A stretch of 64,000 nt of DNA from Pedobacter sp. B4-66 (lineage in GTDB: Bacteria; Bacteroidota; Bacteroidia; Sphingobacteriales; Sphingobacteriaceae). Below are positions 9,688 to 19,429 of the stretch, in pieces (within the stretch, counting starts at the first letter, position 1; the number at the start of each line of letters is the position of its first letter). The DNA lies in NCBI RefSeq assembly GCF_018492665.1, contig NZ_JAFVME010000004.1:124001-188000 (forward strand). The letters run 5' to 3'. Made by a program: the position numbers and the translations under genes. The notes beneath the pieces are model-generated. The model searched no databases. It worked only from the letters and a program-made list of their open reading frames with translations, and was not told where the DNA came from.

Positions 9688-11910
9688 ATGAGGAAAGCAC
9701 TTTCCCAGGAGGACATTAGAAAGTATAACTTTACATTATGGAAATTATTAATCGGGGGAATCGTTTTGTTTGCCCTGTTTATTGTTTGCATTGGATTTGG
9801 ATTATTTGGAGAGCTTCCTTCATTCAGAGATATTGAACACCCTAAAAGTAATCAGGCATCAGAAATTGTAACTGATGATGGTAGGGTTCTGGGCACCTAC
9901 TTTGTGCAAAACCGATCAAATGTAACCTACCCCGAAATTTCACCAAATGTAATTAATGCCTTAATTGCAACCGAAGACATCAGATTCAGGGAACATTCAG
10001 GCATCGATTTCAAACGTACGTTTACTATATTTCTTTATGCGATTGTAGGTAAAAAACAAGGAGGTAGTACCATCACTCAACAACTTGCTTTGAATTTATT
10101 TTCTGAAGAAGGAAGACAAAAAAACTTTGCCAAACGTATTCTACAGAAATTTCAGGAATGGGTTATTGCAGTAAAATTAGAGCGTAACTACACCAAAGAA
10201 GAGATTATTGTTATGTACCTTAACACGGTAGATTTCGGGAATCAGGCTTACGGAATTAAGTCAGCCGCAAGAGTTTACTTCAATACAACTCCCGATAAAC
10301 TGAGTGTTTCGCAAGCGGCAACTCTTGTTGGTATCCTTAAAGGTATCACAAGATATTCCCCTACCCGTAACCCTGATCGCGCTTTAGCCAGAAGAAATAC
10401 AATTATGGGATTGATGGTTAAAGAGGACCTGCTTACTCAACAACAATTTGATACCGAACAACAAAAACCTTTAAGTTTAAGGTTTAGCGCAGCAACTGTA
10501 AACGACGGAATTGCTCCATATTTTAGAGCAGTATTAAAGAATGACATCAGAAAAATATTTGAAGAACGTTCGATAACAAAACCAGATGGCACCCCTTATG
10601 ACCTTGACAGAGATGGTTTAAAAATCATCACAACCTTAAACTACGATATGCAGGTTGCAGCTGAGGATGCCCAAAAGGAATACATGAAAACCCTTCAGCA
10701 ATCATTTACAAACAGCTGGAAAGGCAGAAATCCATTTAAAGGAAAAGAAGCCCAGATAGAGCAAGGTGTTAAAAGATCTGACAGATATAAAGCATTACAA
10801 CTTGAAGGCAAATCAGAAGCCGAGATTAAGGAAGACTTTAATACCCCTACCCGATTAACCATCTTTACCTGGAAAGGCAATATAGATACTTTAATGAAGC
10901 CAATTGACTCAGTAAAGTACTACAAAATGCTATTAAGAAATGCAATGATGGCCATGGACCCGCAAACAGGATATGTTAAAGCCTGGGTTGGTGGCATTAA
11001 TTATGAGCATTTTAAATACGATCAGGTTAAAATGGGAACAAGGCAGGTCGGTTCAACAGCGAAACCTTTTACCTATGCTGTGGCAATAGAAAATGGTTAC
11101 TCGCCTTGCTTTTCTGTGCTTAATGAACCTGTTACTATTGAGATTCCTGGCAGTCCACCATGGACTCCTCGCTCTGGAGGTACTGTTCCCGGTTATTTAA
11201 CTCTACAAAAAGGACTCGCACTTTCACAAAACTATATTGCTGCTTATTTAATGAAGCAGGTAGGACCAACTGCTGTAGCCACTCTTGCTAAAAAGATGGG
11301 TATTACATCAGAGGTTCCTGCTTATCCATCAATTGCATTAGGCTCATTTGATGCTTCTGTTTACGATATGGTTGGAGCATATAGTGTTTTTGCTAATAAG
11401 GGTGTTTGGACAAAGCCAATGTATATTCTAAGAATAGAAGATAAGAACGGTGTAGTACTACACAGTGAAAAAGCTATCCCGGTTCCGGCGATGAATGAAG
11501 AAGTTGCATATGTAATGACTCGCATGCTAAGAGGTGTTATAAGCAATGGGACAGGATGGAGATTAGCCGGCAAATTTGGAATCAAAACTCCAATTGGCGG
11601 TAAAACCGGAACAACACAAAACAATTCAGATGGATGGTTTATGGGAATCAGTCCGCAACTGGTTGCAGGTGTATGGACAGGTTGCGAAGACCGCGCATTT
11701 CACTTTACCAGTACTGCACAGGGTGATGGAGCGACCACAGCCTTACCTATCTTTGCCGGCTTCATGAAACGTGTATATGCAAATCCTAAAATAAATATCT
11801 CTAAAGCAGATTTTGAATCTCCTAAAAGTGGCGTTTCCATCACTTTTGACTGTAATCAGTACCAACAACAGGAGCAAAAAACTGAACTTGATGAAAAATT
11901 AGGTTTTTAA
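9688..11910 (+). CDS. mrcA: Class A penicillin-binding protein (PBP1A type)
   Basis: Bifunctional peptidoglycan glycosyltransferase/transpeptidase at the inner membrane, 740 residues. One membrane helix lies at about 18-40. The GT51 domain (about 70-240) contains ATEDIRFREHSG and GGSTITQQLALNLF. The transpeptidase domain (about 400-690) has the acyl-ester serine in STAKPF (near 455), the SxN motif in LSQNY, and KTGTT near 640. A segment rich in Lys/Gln/Asp near residues 330-400 separates the two domains. It follows the SprE-like gene by 2 bp and precedes uvrC by 24 bp, so the three are probably co-transcribed. Confidence 0.95.
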   Translation: MRKALSQEDIRKYNFTLWKLLIGGIVLFALFIVCIGFGLFGELPSFRDIEHPKSNQASEIVTDDGRVLGTYFVQNRSNVTYPEISPNVINALIATEDIRFREHSGIDFKRTFTIFLYAIVGKKQGGSTITQQLALNLFSEEGRQKNFAKRILQKFQEWVIAVKLERNYTKEEIIVMYLNTVDFGNQAYGIKSAARVYFNTTPDKLSVSQAATLVGILKGITRYSPTRNPDRALARRNTIMGLMVKEDLLTQQQFDTEQQKPLSLRFSAATVNDGIAPYFRAVLKNDIRKIFEERSITKPDGTPYDLDRDGLKIITTLNYDMQVAAEDAQKEYMKTLQQSFTNSWKGRNPFKGKEAQIEQGVKRSDRYKALQLEGKSEAEIKEDFNTPTRLTIFTWKGNIDTLMKPIDSVKYYKMLLRNAMMAMDPQTGYVKAWVGGINYEHFKYDQVKMGTRQVGSTAKPFTYAVAIENGYSPCFSVLNEPVTIEIPGSPPWTPRSGGTVPGYLTLQKGLALSQNYIAAYLMKQVGPTAVATLAKKMGITSEVPAYPSIALGSFDASVYDMVGAYSVFANKGVWTKPMYILRIEDKNGVVLHSEKAIPVPAMNEEVAYVMTRMLRGVISNGTGWRLAGKFGIKTPIGGKTGTTQNNSDGWFMGISPQLVAGVWTGCEDRAFHFTSTAQGDGATTALPIFAGFMKRVYANPKINISKADFESPKSGVSITFDCNQYQQQEQKTELDEKLGF

Positions 11911-11934
11911 CCACCTTAATCTGTCTTAAATTCA

Positions 11935-13746
11935 ATGAGTGCTTTTGACCATAAAAAGGCTGTTAGTGATATTCCTCATAAACCTGGTGTATACCAGTTT
12001 TGGGATAGCGAGGGCATCCTAATTTATATCGGTAAAGCAAAAGATTTAAGGAACAGGGTTGGCTCCTATTTCAATAAGGATAATCAAATGAATGGAAAAA
12101 CAAGGGTACTTGTTTCCAAGATCAGAAAGATTTCCTTTACCATTGTTGATACAGAAATTGATGCGTGGCTGCTTGAAAACAGTTTGATAAAGAAGCATCA
12201 GCCAAGGTATAATATCATGCTTAAGGATGATAAAACATACCCTTGGATTATTATAAAGAAGGAAGCTTTCCCACGTGTGTACTGGACCCGAAAGATGATT
12301 AAAGATGGGTCAACTTATTTTGGTCCTTATGCTTCCGTTGGCATGATGCATACCATCCTGGATCTAATTAAAGAAACATATCCACTACGTACCTGTAACC
12401 TCCCGCTTACAGATAAAAACATAAGCGATGGCAAATTTAAAGTCTGCCTGGAATATCAGATTGGTAACTGCAAAGGACCTTGTCAGGCTTACCAAGCACA
12501 TGAGGACTACGACAACAGCATAGAAGAGATTAAAGACATCCTCAATGGAAAAATAGGAAATGTAATACGTGATGTAAAACAGGTAATTAAAAATGCTGTA
12601 GATCAGCTAAATTTTGAATATGCACATCAGTACCAGTTAAAACTTCAGGTACTTGAAAAATATCAAAGCAAATCGACCGTAGTAAATAGCGCCATTACCA
12701 ATATAGATGTGGTGAGTATTGCTTCTGATGAACGGTATGCTTTCGTAAATTATCTGAAGGTAATGAATGGTAGTATTATTCAAACGCAGACCATTGAAAT
12801 CAAGAAACGATTAGATGAAACTGATGAAGAATTATTAACTATTGCAATTACAGAGTTCAGAACAAAATTCCACAGCACATCTAAAGAGATTATCGTTCCC
12901 TTCGACATTGTACTTCTTGACACTAACCTTAAATTCACAGTACCCAAACTAGGGGAAAAGAAAAAATTATTGGAACTCTCTCAAAAGAACGTGCTATTTT
13001 TCAAGAAGGAAAAGTTAAATCAATACGAAAAACTTAATCCGGACTTGAGAACGGACCGCATCCTTAGTCAAATGCAGAAGGATTTAAGGCTAACTCAGTT
13101 ACCAAAACATATAGAATGCTTTGATAACTCCAACTTCCAGGGTAAGTATCCTGTGTCGGCAATTGTAGTTTTTAAGGATGCCAAGCCTTCAAAAAAGGAT
13201 TACAGGCATTTTAATGTAAAAACAGTTGAAGGGCCTAACGATTTTGCCACAATGGAAGAGGCCGTTTACAGGCGATATAAGCGCATGTTGGAAGAAGAGA
13301 ACACATTACCTCAACTTATCATCATTGACGGCGGTAAAGGTCAGCTATCATCTGCATTAACAAGCTTGAAAAAGCTGGGGATAGACAAAAAGGTTACGGT
13401 AATAGGGATTGCCAAGCGCCTGGAAGAGTTATATTATCCTGGAGACTCTTTTCCGTTATACCTTGATAAGAAATCTGAAACACTAAAAGTTATCCAGCAA
13501 TTAAGAGATGAAGCCCACAGGTTTGGTATTACTTTCCATAGAAAGAAGCGGGATCAGGGAACTTTAAAAACAGAATTAGAGCAAATAGAAGGTATAGGTA
13601 AAACTACTGCCGATAAGCTTTTAAGACATTTTAAGTCTGTAAAAAAAATAAAGGAGGCCTCAGAAGCAGAATTGGCAGAGGTTTTAAATAAAGCGCAAAC
13701 TCAAAAGCTTTTGAGTTATTTTACTAAACAAAATGCCCCAATGTAA
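11935..13746 (+). CDS. uvrC: Excinuclease ABC subunit C
   Basis: Nucleotide-excision-repair nuclease that makes both incisions around a lesion bound by UvrB. The 603-residue length is normal. Domain order: GIY-YIG nuclease at about 14-95 (GVYQFWDSEGILIYIGKAKD), a cysteine-containing region with CLEYQIGNCKGPC at about 170, UvrB-binding UVR motif at about 205-240, RNase H-like endonuclease at about 380-540 (ECFDNSNFQGKYPVSAIVVF and IIIDGGKGQLSSA), and C-terminal helix-hairpin-helix (LEQIEGIGKTTADKLLRHF). The stop codon lies inside the terminator hairpin at 13731-13761. Confidence 0.97.
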   Translation: MSAFDHKKAVSDIPHKPGVYQFWDSEGILIYIGKAKDLRNRVGSYFNKDNQMNGKTRVLVSKIRKISFTIVDTEIDAWLLENSLIKKHQPRYNIMLKDDKTYPWIIIKKEAFPRVYWTRKMIKDGSTYFGPYASVGMMHTILDLIKETYPLRTCNLPLTDKNISDGKFKVCLEYQIGNCKGPCQAYQAHEDYDNSIEEIKDILNGKIGNVIRDVKQVIKNAVDQLNFEYAHQYQLKLQVLEKYQSKSTVVNSAITNIDVVSIASDERYAFVNYLKVMNGSIIQTQTIEIKKRLDETDEELLTIAITEFRTKFHSTSKEIIVPFDIVLLDTNLKFTVPKLGEKKKLLELSQKNVLFFKKEKLNQYEKLNPDLRTDRILSQMQKDLRLTQLPKHIECFDNSNFQGKYPVSAIVVFKDAKPSKKDYRHFNVKTVEGPNDFATMEEAVYRRYKRMLEEENTLPQLIIIDGGKGQLSSALTSLKKLGIDKKVTVIGIAKRLEELYYPGDSFPLYLDKKSETLKVIQQLRDEAHRFGITFHRKKRDQGTLKTELEQIEGIGKTTADKLLRHFKSVKKIKEASEAELAEVLNKAQTQKLLSYFTKQNAPM

Positions 13747-13761
13747 AACATTGAGGCATTT
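13731..13761. terminator. Hairpin terminator between convergent uvrC and gldN
   Basis: AAATGCC-C-CAATGT and ACATTG-A-GGCATTT form a stem of 13 pairs with one mismatch and a 3-nt loop. The stem covers the uvrC stop codon and lies 19 bp past the gldN stop. T- or A-rich flanks on both sides fit a terminator usable from either direction. Confidence 0.65.
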
Positions 13762-13780
13762 ATAATATCTAAATCTTGTC

Positions 13781-14662
13781 TTAGTATTCCCAAAGACTTT
13801 GCTCGAAATCAGAAATTGATTTCTTTATACGCTCAGACTCATATAGTTTCTTGGGATCTTTAGGATCTGTAAGTCCTAACATGTCCACAATGTTTTTATT
13901 TCCAGGATTTGTTTCCTTAACTACATAACTAGAGAATAACCTTCTAACGAAGAAATCATCAAAAGTTAAAGTAGAAGCATCATTCCCAGGATTGGTTAGG
14001 CGCTTTTTACTTAACAACTCACGGGCATCATCATAGTAAACCCAAAATACTGGCTGCCAGTGTCCTTCGATCTCTTTCATTGGTGCAATACCAACTATTC
14101 TAGGCTCAAACACAGAACGTTTGGAATCTAAAATCCAATCTTCCTTTATTCTATATTTTAAAAACTCATCTGATCTTAATCTCCTCAAAGAAGGCTCAGC
14201 AATTTTACCGGTCGCAGAATCAGCTACTCCTTCACTCACCCCTCTTGCACTTTGTAAAGCCTCCTGAGCTGTTAAAGCAATTCGAAATGAATCATTATCA
14301 TCAAGAATCTTACCTGCTGTTGTATCTTTATTAGAATACACTGTTAGTTCCTCGTTTCCAATTGCTTCTAACAATACATCAATTAATTTACCATCTTCAG
14401 ATTTAAGTACTGAGTTGATCGTATCTCTTAAATCGATTTCACGCCAAATTCTTTTCGCATAATATACATCCTCTTCTCTTACATTGGCATAAGGAACCAT
14501 TACATTACTATCAATGTCCTTTCGCACAGCAAATCCATCCTTTGGAGGTGTTTTAATCTTAGTTTTCTTAAGTGGTTCTACTTTAGCCGGAGCTTCGGAA
14601 ACCTGTGCATAAGCACCTATACTTAACAACAATAATGCAACAATACCTAAGACATTTTTCAT
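13781..14662 (-). CDS. gldN: Gliding motility / type IX secretion protein GldN (PorN)
   Basis: Periplasmic ring component of the type IX secretion system; in Porphyromonas, PorN forms the outer-membrane-associated ring with the lipoprotein PorK. A Sec signal is visible (MKNVLGIVALLLLSIGAYAQ). The conserved family features are DVYYAKRIWREIDLRDTINS at about residues 66-85, the middle block DEFLKYRIKEDWILDSKRS, and PVFWVYYDDAREL. It is the last gene of the gldKLMN operon, 6 bp after gldM. The 293-residue length fits GldN proteins. Confidence 0.92.
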   Translation of the reverse strand: MKNVLGIVALLLLSIGAYAQVSEAPAKVEPLKKTKIKTPPKDGFAVRKDIDSNVMVPYANVREEDVYYAKRIWREIDLRDTINSVLKSEDGKLIDVLLEAIGNEELTVYSNKDTTAGKILDDNDSFRIALTAQEALQSARGVSEGVADSATGKIAEPSLRRLRSDEFLKYRIKEDWILDSKRSVFEPRIVGIAPMKEIEGHWQPVFWVYYDDARELLSKKRLTNPGNDASTLTFDDFFVRRLFSSYVVKETNPGNKNIVDMLGLTDPKDPKKLYESERIKKSISDFEQSLWEY

Positions 14663-14668
14663 AATATT

Positions 14669-16207
14669 CTATTTTGCTACAAATGTAATTCCATCTAAAA
14701 CTTTTTGTCTTCCATCAGGACCTTCGCAAACAATATCCTTAAAGATAACTGTTGCATTAGGTTTAATAGAATTTAAAGCCCCTTTAATCTGTCCATTAAA
14801 TCCACCACCATTACATTGAATCGTAACAGCATCGGCTTTAGGATTAATAAAAGTAGCAGAAAATCTGATCACTTTGAATTTAACGTCAAATACGAAATCT
14901 TCAAGTTGAGTCTCAATTCCACCAGCTCCTTCCAACCATTCCAAAGGAACATTTCCTCCAGCTTTTCCTTTAACATATGCTCTAGGTGTAGGCAAACCTT
15001 TAACTCTGAATTGCTGAGAACCTAAGTTTAATGTTTTACCAGCATTAGTTGCAGAAACACTTATATTTAATGTTTTACCAACCTGCCCACCATCAACATT
15101 AACAGTATACTTACCATTACTTCCAGAAATAGATCCACCCGAAATAGAAGCGTGAACGCTCTCTAAAGGAAAACCTGCAGCAGAAACAGAGAATGGATTT
15201 GGTATACCTGCATAAATAACATTCATTTTATCAGGAGACACCGTTGCTGAAGGTTTCGCCACCTGATAACTTTGTTCAGCAGTTGGATACTCTTTAATCT
15301 GACCATCGGTTTGTCTAACTCGGATTATACCTTTCCATCTGAAAACACCAACACTACCGGTACTTCCTGAATAAGTTCCTTTTCCTTCTTTAACAGACAA
15401 TGCACTTCCGTCCACAGAAATTTCAGGATTAGATCTTGAATCGCTGGCAGTTAAGAAAACCTGTGCAGTGTACGGTTGGCCTTGTACCACATAAGAACTT
15501 GGTGCTACAGCAACAGCCTCGAACTGGTCTAAATTTACAAGTGCCTTGTCCATGTTGCCGAATAATTTCTTTACAATTTCTGCTTCTGCATTTTTAACAT
15601 CAGACTGTATCTTAGTTAAAATTGTATTTGCTGCCGTAAGCGGAGTACCTTCGCTAAAATTAATATCTTCCCATTTCTTGTTGCCATTGATACTTTTCAC
15701 GGCATCCTTAGCCTCAAGCGTAAAAGTTACCCCAGCACGATCTTTTTCATCTAGCAAAGCAATTAATTTTTCGCGGGTTTCATTTATTTTAATTTTTAGC
15801 TTCTGACCTTCCTTCTGGTTAATCATAATACCTTGTGCAATATCAAGGTTTGCTCTTTCAACAAGGTCACCTGTTTCTTCATCAATACCTTTACCTTCAG
15901 CATTAAACTGATCCTTAAGCTTCTGCACATAATTATTCAACTCATCTGCATATGCTTTGGCTTTATTTGCTTTTTCCCAAATTGGTTGAGCCCTAGCAGG
16001 CTCATCCTTTAGCTTTGTATTTTGAAAAGATGTAAATAATTGCTCTATACTTGTGTTTACATTATTTTTTGAGCTAACTAAACTGTCGTTGATATTTTTA
16101 AAAGCATTTAGTATAGTATCTGATACGTTTAAAGCGAGCATAGCTAACAATACCAAATACATGATATTGATCATCTTCTGTCTCGTTGTTTGTTTTCCTC
16201 CGGCCAT
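14669..16207 (-). CDS. gldM: Type IX secretion motor protein GldM (PorM)
   Basis: Single-pass inner-membrane protein that pairs with GldL to form the proton-driven motor of T9SS and gliding. The N-terminus MAGGKQTTRQKMINIMYLVL leads into the only membrane helix (about residues 12-32, ending ALNVSDTILNAF), followed by a long helical periplasmic region (about 40-230) and then a series of beta-rich domains (about 230-512) seen in GldM/PorM structures. The 512-residue length is typical. It lies between gldL (46 bp upstream) and gldN. Confidence 0.95.
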   Translation of the reverse strand: MAGGKQTTRQKMINIMYLVLLAMLALNVSDTILNAFKNINDSLVSSKNNVNTSIEQLFTSFQNTKLKDEPARAQPIWEKANKAKAYADELNNYVQKLKDQFNAEGKGIDEETGDLVERANLDIAQGIMINQKEGQKLKIKINETREKLIALLDEKDRAGVTFTLEAKDAVKSINGNKKWEDINFSEGTPLTAANTILTKIQSDVKNAEAEIVKKLFGNMDKALVNLDQFEAVAVAPSSYVVQGQPYTAQVFLTASDSRSNPEISVDGSALSVKEGKGTYSGSTGSVGVFRWKGIIRVRQTDGQIKEYPTAEQSYQVAKPSATVSPDKMNVIYAGIPNPFSVSAAGFPLESVHASISGGSISGSNGKYTVNVDGGQVGKTLNISVSATNAGKTLNLGSQQFRVKGLPTPRAYVKGKAGGNVPLEWLEGAGGIETQLEDFVFDVKFKVIRFSATFINPKADAVTIQCNGGGFNGQIKGALNSIKPNATVIFKDIVCEGPDGRQKVLDGITFVAK

Positions 16208-16253
16208 TCTAAATAAGGTCTGTTTGGTTAATTAATAAATAAGTAATTACTAA

Positions 16254-17066
16254 TTATCCGCGAGGCTGATTCATAGCAGATAACATATTGCCATAAATAG
16301 CATTCAATGATGCCAGGTTTTTAGCCAGTTTGCCCACTTCATCTTTAAACTGTTTAGAGTCTTCCATTGACTCATTAAAGTTATTCATAGTAAGTGATAA
16401 ATTCTGGTAAAACTTATTCATAGATTTCAAGTGAGCGCTTGAATCCTGCAACTCTAATTCATATACAGCATTTAAAGCCGATAAATTTTTAGCTAAAGCA
16501 TTAACCTGCTCATGGTAAGATTTAGAAGCAACATTGCTTTCGCCCATTTCAACCAATTGAGAAGTAGCTTTTTCAAAAGCATTGTTTAAGTTATCAAAAC
16601 TTGCAGATGCACCTTTAATTTTACCTGTAAACTCAGCTGTTGCTGTTGAAACATCAGCAACGTTAGATATAGCAGCAACTTTATCACCGAATGTACGTAG
16701 ACCCGTCCCCAGACTTTCAATCAATTCCGGACCAATCTTAGCATCTACTAACATTTTATCTAAAGCAGCGGTTGAAGAAAAACTTGCAGCAGGTGCAGCA
16801 ACCGGTCTTGCCGAAGCCTTTGGTAATTCACCATCAAAATCATCTCTTAATTCAGGATATACTTTTTCCCATGCTGGTTCTGGTTCTGGTTGGATAAATC
16901 CGGTAAGTGCAAAAAGAATTGCCTCTACTCCTAGTCCTGCACCAATCATATAATTACCCCAAACACCACCAAGGTGAAGGATTTTGAAAAGTGCACCAAG
17001 AATTACAACACTTGCACCAAGTGATATAGCTAAGTGCATCTTATCAAATTTTCTATTTGTTGCCAT
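16254..17066 (-). CDS. gldL: Type IX secretion motor protein GldL (PorL)
   Basis: Inner-membrane stator-like partner of GldM. Two membrane helices are visible: LAISLGASVVILGALFKILH and GNYMIGAGLGVEAILFALTGF, the second with the intramembrane glutamate that is important for proton-driven rotation in GldL. After a short Pro/Glu segment comes a long cytoplasmic helical region (about residues 100-265). The length of 270 residues is within the family range. It follows gldK by about 40 bp. Confidence 0.95.
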   Translation of the reverse strand: MATNRKFDKMHLAISLGASVVILGALFKILHLGGVWGNYMIGAGLGVEAILFALTGFIQPEPEPAWEKVYPELRDDFDGELPKASARPVAAPAASFSSTAALDKMLVDAKIGPELIESLGTGLRTFGDKVAAISNVADVSTATAEFTGKIKGASASFDNLNNAFEKATSQLVEMGESNVASKSYHEQVNALAKNLSALNAVYELELQDSSAHLKSMNKFYQNLSLTMNNFNESMEDSKQFKDEVGKLAKNLASLNAIYGNMLSAMNQPRG

Positions 17067-17106
17067 TTTATTAAAATAAGGATTTTTGATTTTAGGATTT
17101 TAGTTG

Positions 17107-18474
17107 TTAGTTTTTGTAAGAAATATCAGTTCCAGGATATGCAGAAATACATCTGAAACCAATATAAGATCTTGCTTCATCCTGATACTCATAAGTGCCA
17201 ACAGAATTTTGAAGGAAGAAACCTATATCTTTCCATGAGCCACCTCTTACTACCTTACGCTTTTTGTATTTGCTGTCGGTAGTTTTGGCAACATAAGTAA
17301 AATTAGGATTAAAGTCGTGTAGCATCGGAGCTGCTGATGGGTTGTAAGCGGTTATAGTCCACTCGGCAACATTACCTGCCATATTATACAACCCATAGTC
17401 ATTCGGGAAATAAGATTTAACATTTACGGTATATAAACCTCCATCATCAGAGTAATTTCCTCTACCAACTTTAAAGTTCGCCTGCATACATCCTTTGGTA
17501 TTGCGCACATAAGGTCCGCCCCATGGATATTTTGTTTTCACATTACCACCTCTGGCAGCATATTCAAACTGTGCATCACTTGGCAATTGATACTCAGGTC
17601 TGGCATTAAGTGGTTGTTTTCTAGCTACAGCAACAGATTCATAGAACCTTGTACGCCATACACAAAATGCAGAAGCTTGTTCCCAGTTTACACCAACTAC
17701 AGGATAATCATCATATGATGGGTGGTTAAAATAAGTTTTAACCATAGGGTCATTCTGAGAATAAGAATAATCTACCTTCCAAACCATGGTATCAGGATAA
17801 ACCGGAATAGATGAATGGTGATTAGGATTAGAAGGATCAGGCAGATCAGTATAGGTAACTATAAAATCCTGTCTCTTTTTAGACGGGTCATTTCTACCTT
17901 CCGCAGCCAGATCAGTATTTACATAACTGTAAGCATATCTTAATTTTCTGATATCAATTTCATTTCTTCCAGGAATGGCATCGGCACCGCTATAATACAT
18001 ATCGGTAAGTTTACTACCATATCCACCACTTTTATTGCTCCATAATTGCGATCCGTTCCCAACCTTTCTCCAGTCGATATTTCTTGTTCCTCCAAGAGGA
18101 GTTGAGCCTGCCGGACCTTGTGGCTGCGCCTGAAAATAAGCAGGGGCACCGGATGGGCCTAAAGAAGTTACAGCTATTGAATCTCTAACCCAGTTTACAA
18201 ACTGTCTGTACTCAGCATTTGTAATCTCGGTCTGATCCATGAAAAAGGCACTAAAGGAAGTCATTTTACTAGGAGAACTCTGTGAGTTATTAATATCCTC
18301 GTCAGATATCCCAATAAGGGTTCTACCAGGGGGGATGTATACCATACCCAAAGGAATCCTATTATTTCTGAATTTTTTATTGTACACTCCAACCAGTTCT
18401 CCCTGGCCACCCTTTCCACAACTAGAAAGTAATATTGTAACAATAAAAAAACCTAATAAGTATCTGTTTCTCAT
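17107..18474 (-). CDS. gldK: Type IX secretion lipoprotein GldK (PorK)
   Basis: Outer-membrane lipoprotein forming the T9SS periplasmic ring with GldN. I place the start at the ATG at 18472-18474 (MRNRYLLGFFIVTILLSSC), which gives an 18-residue lipoprotein signal. In-frame ATGs at 18495 and 18528 are possible but add residues that fit a signal peptide less well. The mature protein is an FGE-sulfatase-like (C-type-lectin-fold) domain: PLGMVYIPPGRTLIG, then MDQTEITNAEYRQFVNWV, YPVVGVNWEQASAFCVWR, LPSDAQFEYAARGG, GLYNMAGNVAEWT and VVRGGSWKD. The first gene of gldKLMN. Confidence 0.94.
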   Translation of the reverse strand: MRNRYLLGFFIVTILLSSCGKGGQGELVGVYNKKFRNNRIPLGMVYIPPGRTLIGISDEDINNSQSSPSKMTSFSAFFMDQTEITNAEYRQFVNWVRDSIAVTSLGPSGAPAYFQAQPQGPAGSTPLGGTRNIDWRKVGNGSQLWSNKSGGYGSKLTDMYYSGADAIPGRNEIDIRKLRYAYSYVNTDLAAEGRNDPSKKRQDFIVTYTDLPDPSNPNHHSSIPVYPDTMVWKVDYSYSQNDPMVKTYFNHPSYDDYPVVGVNWEQASAFCVWRTRFYESVAVARKQPLNARPEYQLPSDAQFEYAARGGNVKTKYPWGGPYVRNTKGCMQANFKVGRGNYSDDGGLYTVNVKSYFPNDYGLYNMAGNVAEWTITAYNPSAAPMLHDFNPNFTYVAKTTDSKYKKRKVVRGGSWKDIGFFLQNSVGTYEYQDEARSYIGFRCISAYPGTDISYKN

Positions 18475-18609
18475 ATTAGCGTCAAGCAATTTCATAACAA
18501 TTTTATCAATAATGATTGATATATACAATTATTGGGGGCAAAAATATGCTTAAAAACTAAAATGAACAGAATTTAATTCAAAACAACACAACAAATAACA
18601 CTTTAACGA

Positions 18610-18640
18610 AACAAGGCTTAACAAAAAGTTAAGCCTTGTT
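18610..18640 (-). terminator. Hairpin after the HemD-like gene
   Basis: A perfect 13-bp stem (AACAAGGCTTAAC / GTTAAGCCTTGTT) with an AAAAA loop lies 3 bp past the stop of the HemD-like gene and about 135 bp before gldK on the same strand. The T-run after it on the minus strand is weak. It probably separates the hemD/DUF4271 transcript from gldKLMN. Confidence 0.65.
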
Positions 18641-18642
18641 TA

Positions 18643-19413
18643 CTATTTGTTAGACTTTTTTATATAATTCTCTATGGCCATAATCATCGAAGGAGCCTCC
18701 GGTGAAGGTGCAGCTATATCTACAATCAAACCTGCATCTTTAACAGCTTTATGCGTATTTACTCCAAAAGCAGCAATACGTGTGTTGTTCTGTTTAAATT
18801 CAGGGAAGTTGGTAAACAACGACTGAATACTTGATGGACTAAAGAAACCAATGACGTCATAAAATACCTCAGCCAAATCAGAAAGATCTGAAACTACTGT
18901 TCTAAATAAAACAGCTGGAGTAAAATCATAACCATTCTTTTGCAAGAAATTCATTGTATCCTCGGTAGCTACATCAGAGCAAGGGTAAAGGAATTTTTCT
19001 CCGGCATGTTTTTTCAACACTTCAGCTAAATCTGCTGCAGTTTGCTTTCCAAAAAAGATTTTACGTTTTCTATACTGAATGTACTTCTGCAGATAAAGTG
19101 CTGTAGATTCTGAAATACAAAAGTACTTCAGATCGGCAGGTACTTCATATCTCATTTCCTCACAAATTCTGAAAAAATGATCAACGGCATTTCTGCTGGT
19201 AAATACCACTGAAGTGAAATCACTTAATGTAATCTTGTCCTTTCTAAAGTCCCTGGCAGGCACTCCTTCAACATGAATAAATGATCTAAAATCAATTTTC
19301 AAGTTATACTTTTTTGCCAAGTCAAAATAAGGAGATTTCTCCGTTTCTGGTTTAGGTAATGTGATTAAGATACTCTTTACCTTACGCAACCTATCTTCTG
19401 TCTTTTCTTGCAT
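18643..19413 (-). CDS. hemD: Uroporphyrinogen-III synthase (HemD-like)
   Basis: Likely the cytosolic enzyme that cyclises hydroxymethylbilane to uroporphyrinogen III in haem synthesis. The 256-residue protein begins with SILITLPKPETEKSPYFDLA and has the two-lobed HemD pattern: FTSVVFTSRNAVDHFF near residue 90, then FLYPCSDVATEDTMNFLQKN, YDFTPAVLFRTV, and DVIGFFSPSSIQSLF near 195. HemD sequences are very divergent, so the call rests on this motif order. It is co-directional with the DUF4271 gene 16 bp upstream, a pairing seen in other Bacteroidota. Confidence 0.85.
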   Translation of the reverse strand: MQEKTEDRLRKVKSILITLPKPETEKSPYFDLAKKYNLKIDFRSFIHVEGVPARDFRKDKITLSDFTSVVFTSRNAVDHFFRICEEMRYEVPADLKYFCISESTALYLQKYIQYRKRKIFFGKQTAADLAEVLKKHAGEKFLYPCSDVATEDTMNFLQKNGYDFTPAVLFRTVVSDLSDLAEVFYDVIGFFSPSSIQSLFTNFPEFKQNNTRIAAFGVNTHKAVKDAGLIVDIAAPSPEAPSMIMAIENYIKKSNK

Positions 19414-19429
19414 TTTACAAATTACACGG

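Noticed and set aside
18474-18528. Longer GldK N-terminus starting at 18528
   Set aside because: The added residues contain acidic and mixed hydrophobic stretches that do not fit a lipoprotein signal, while the ATG at 18474 gives a standard one.
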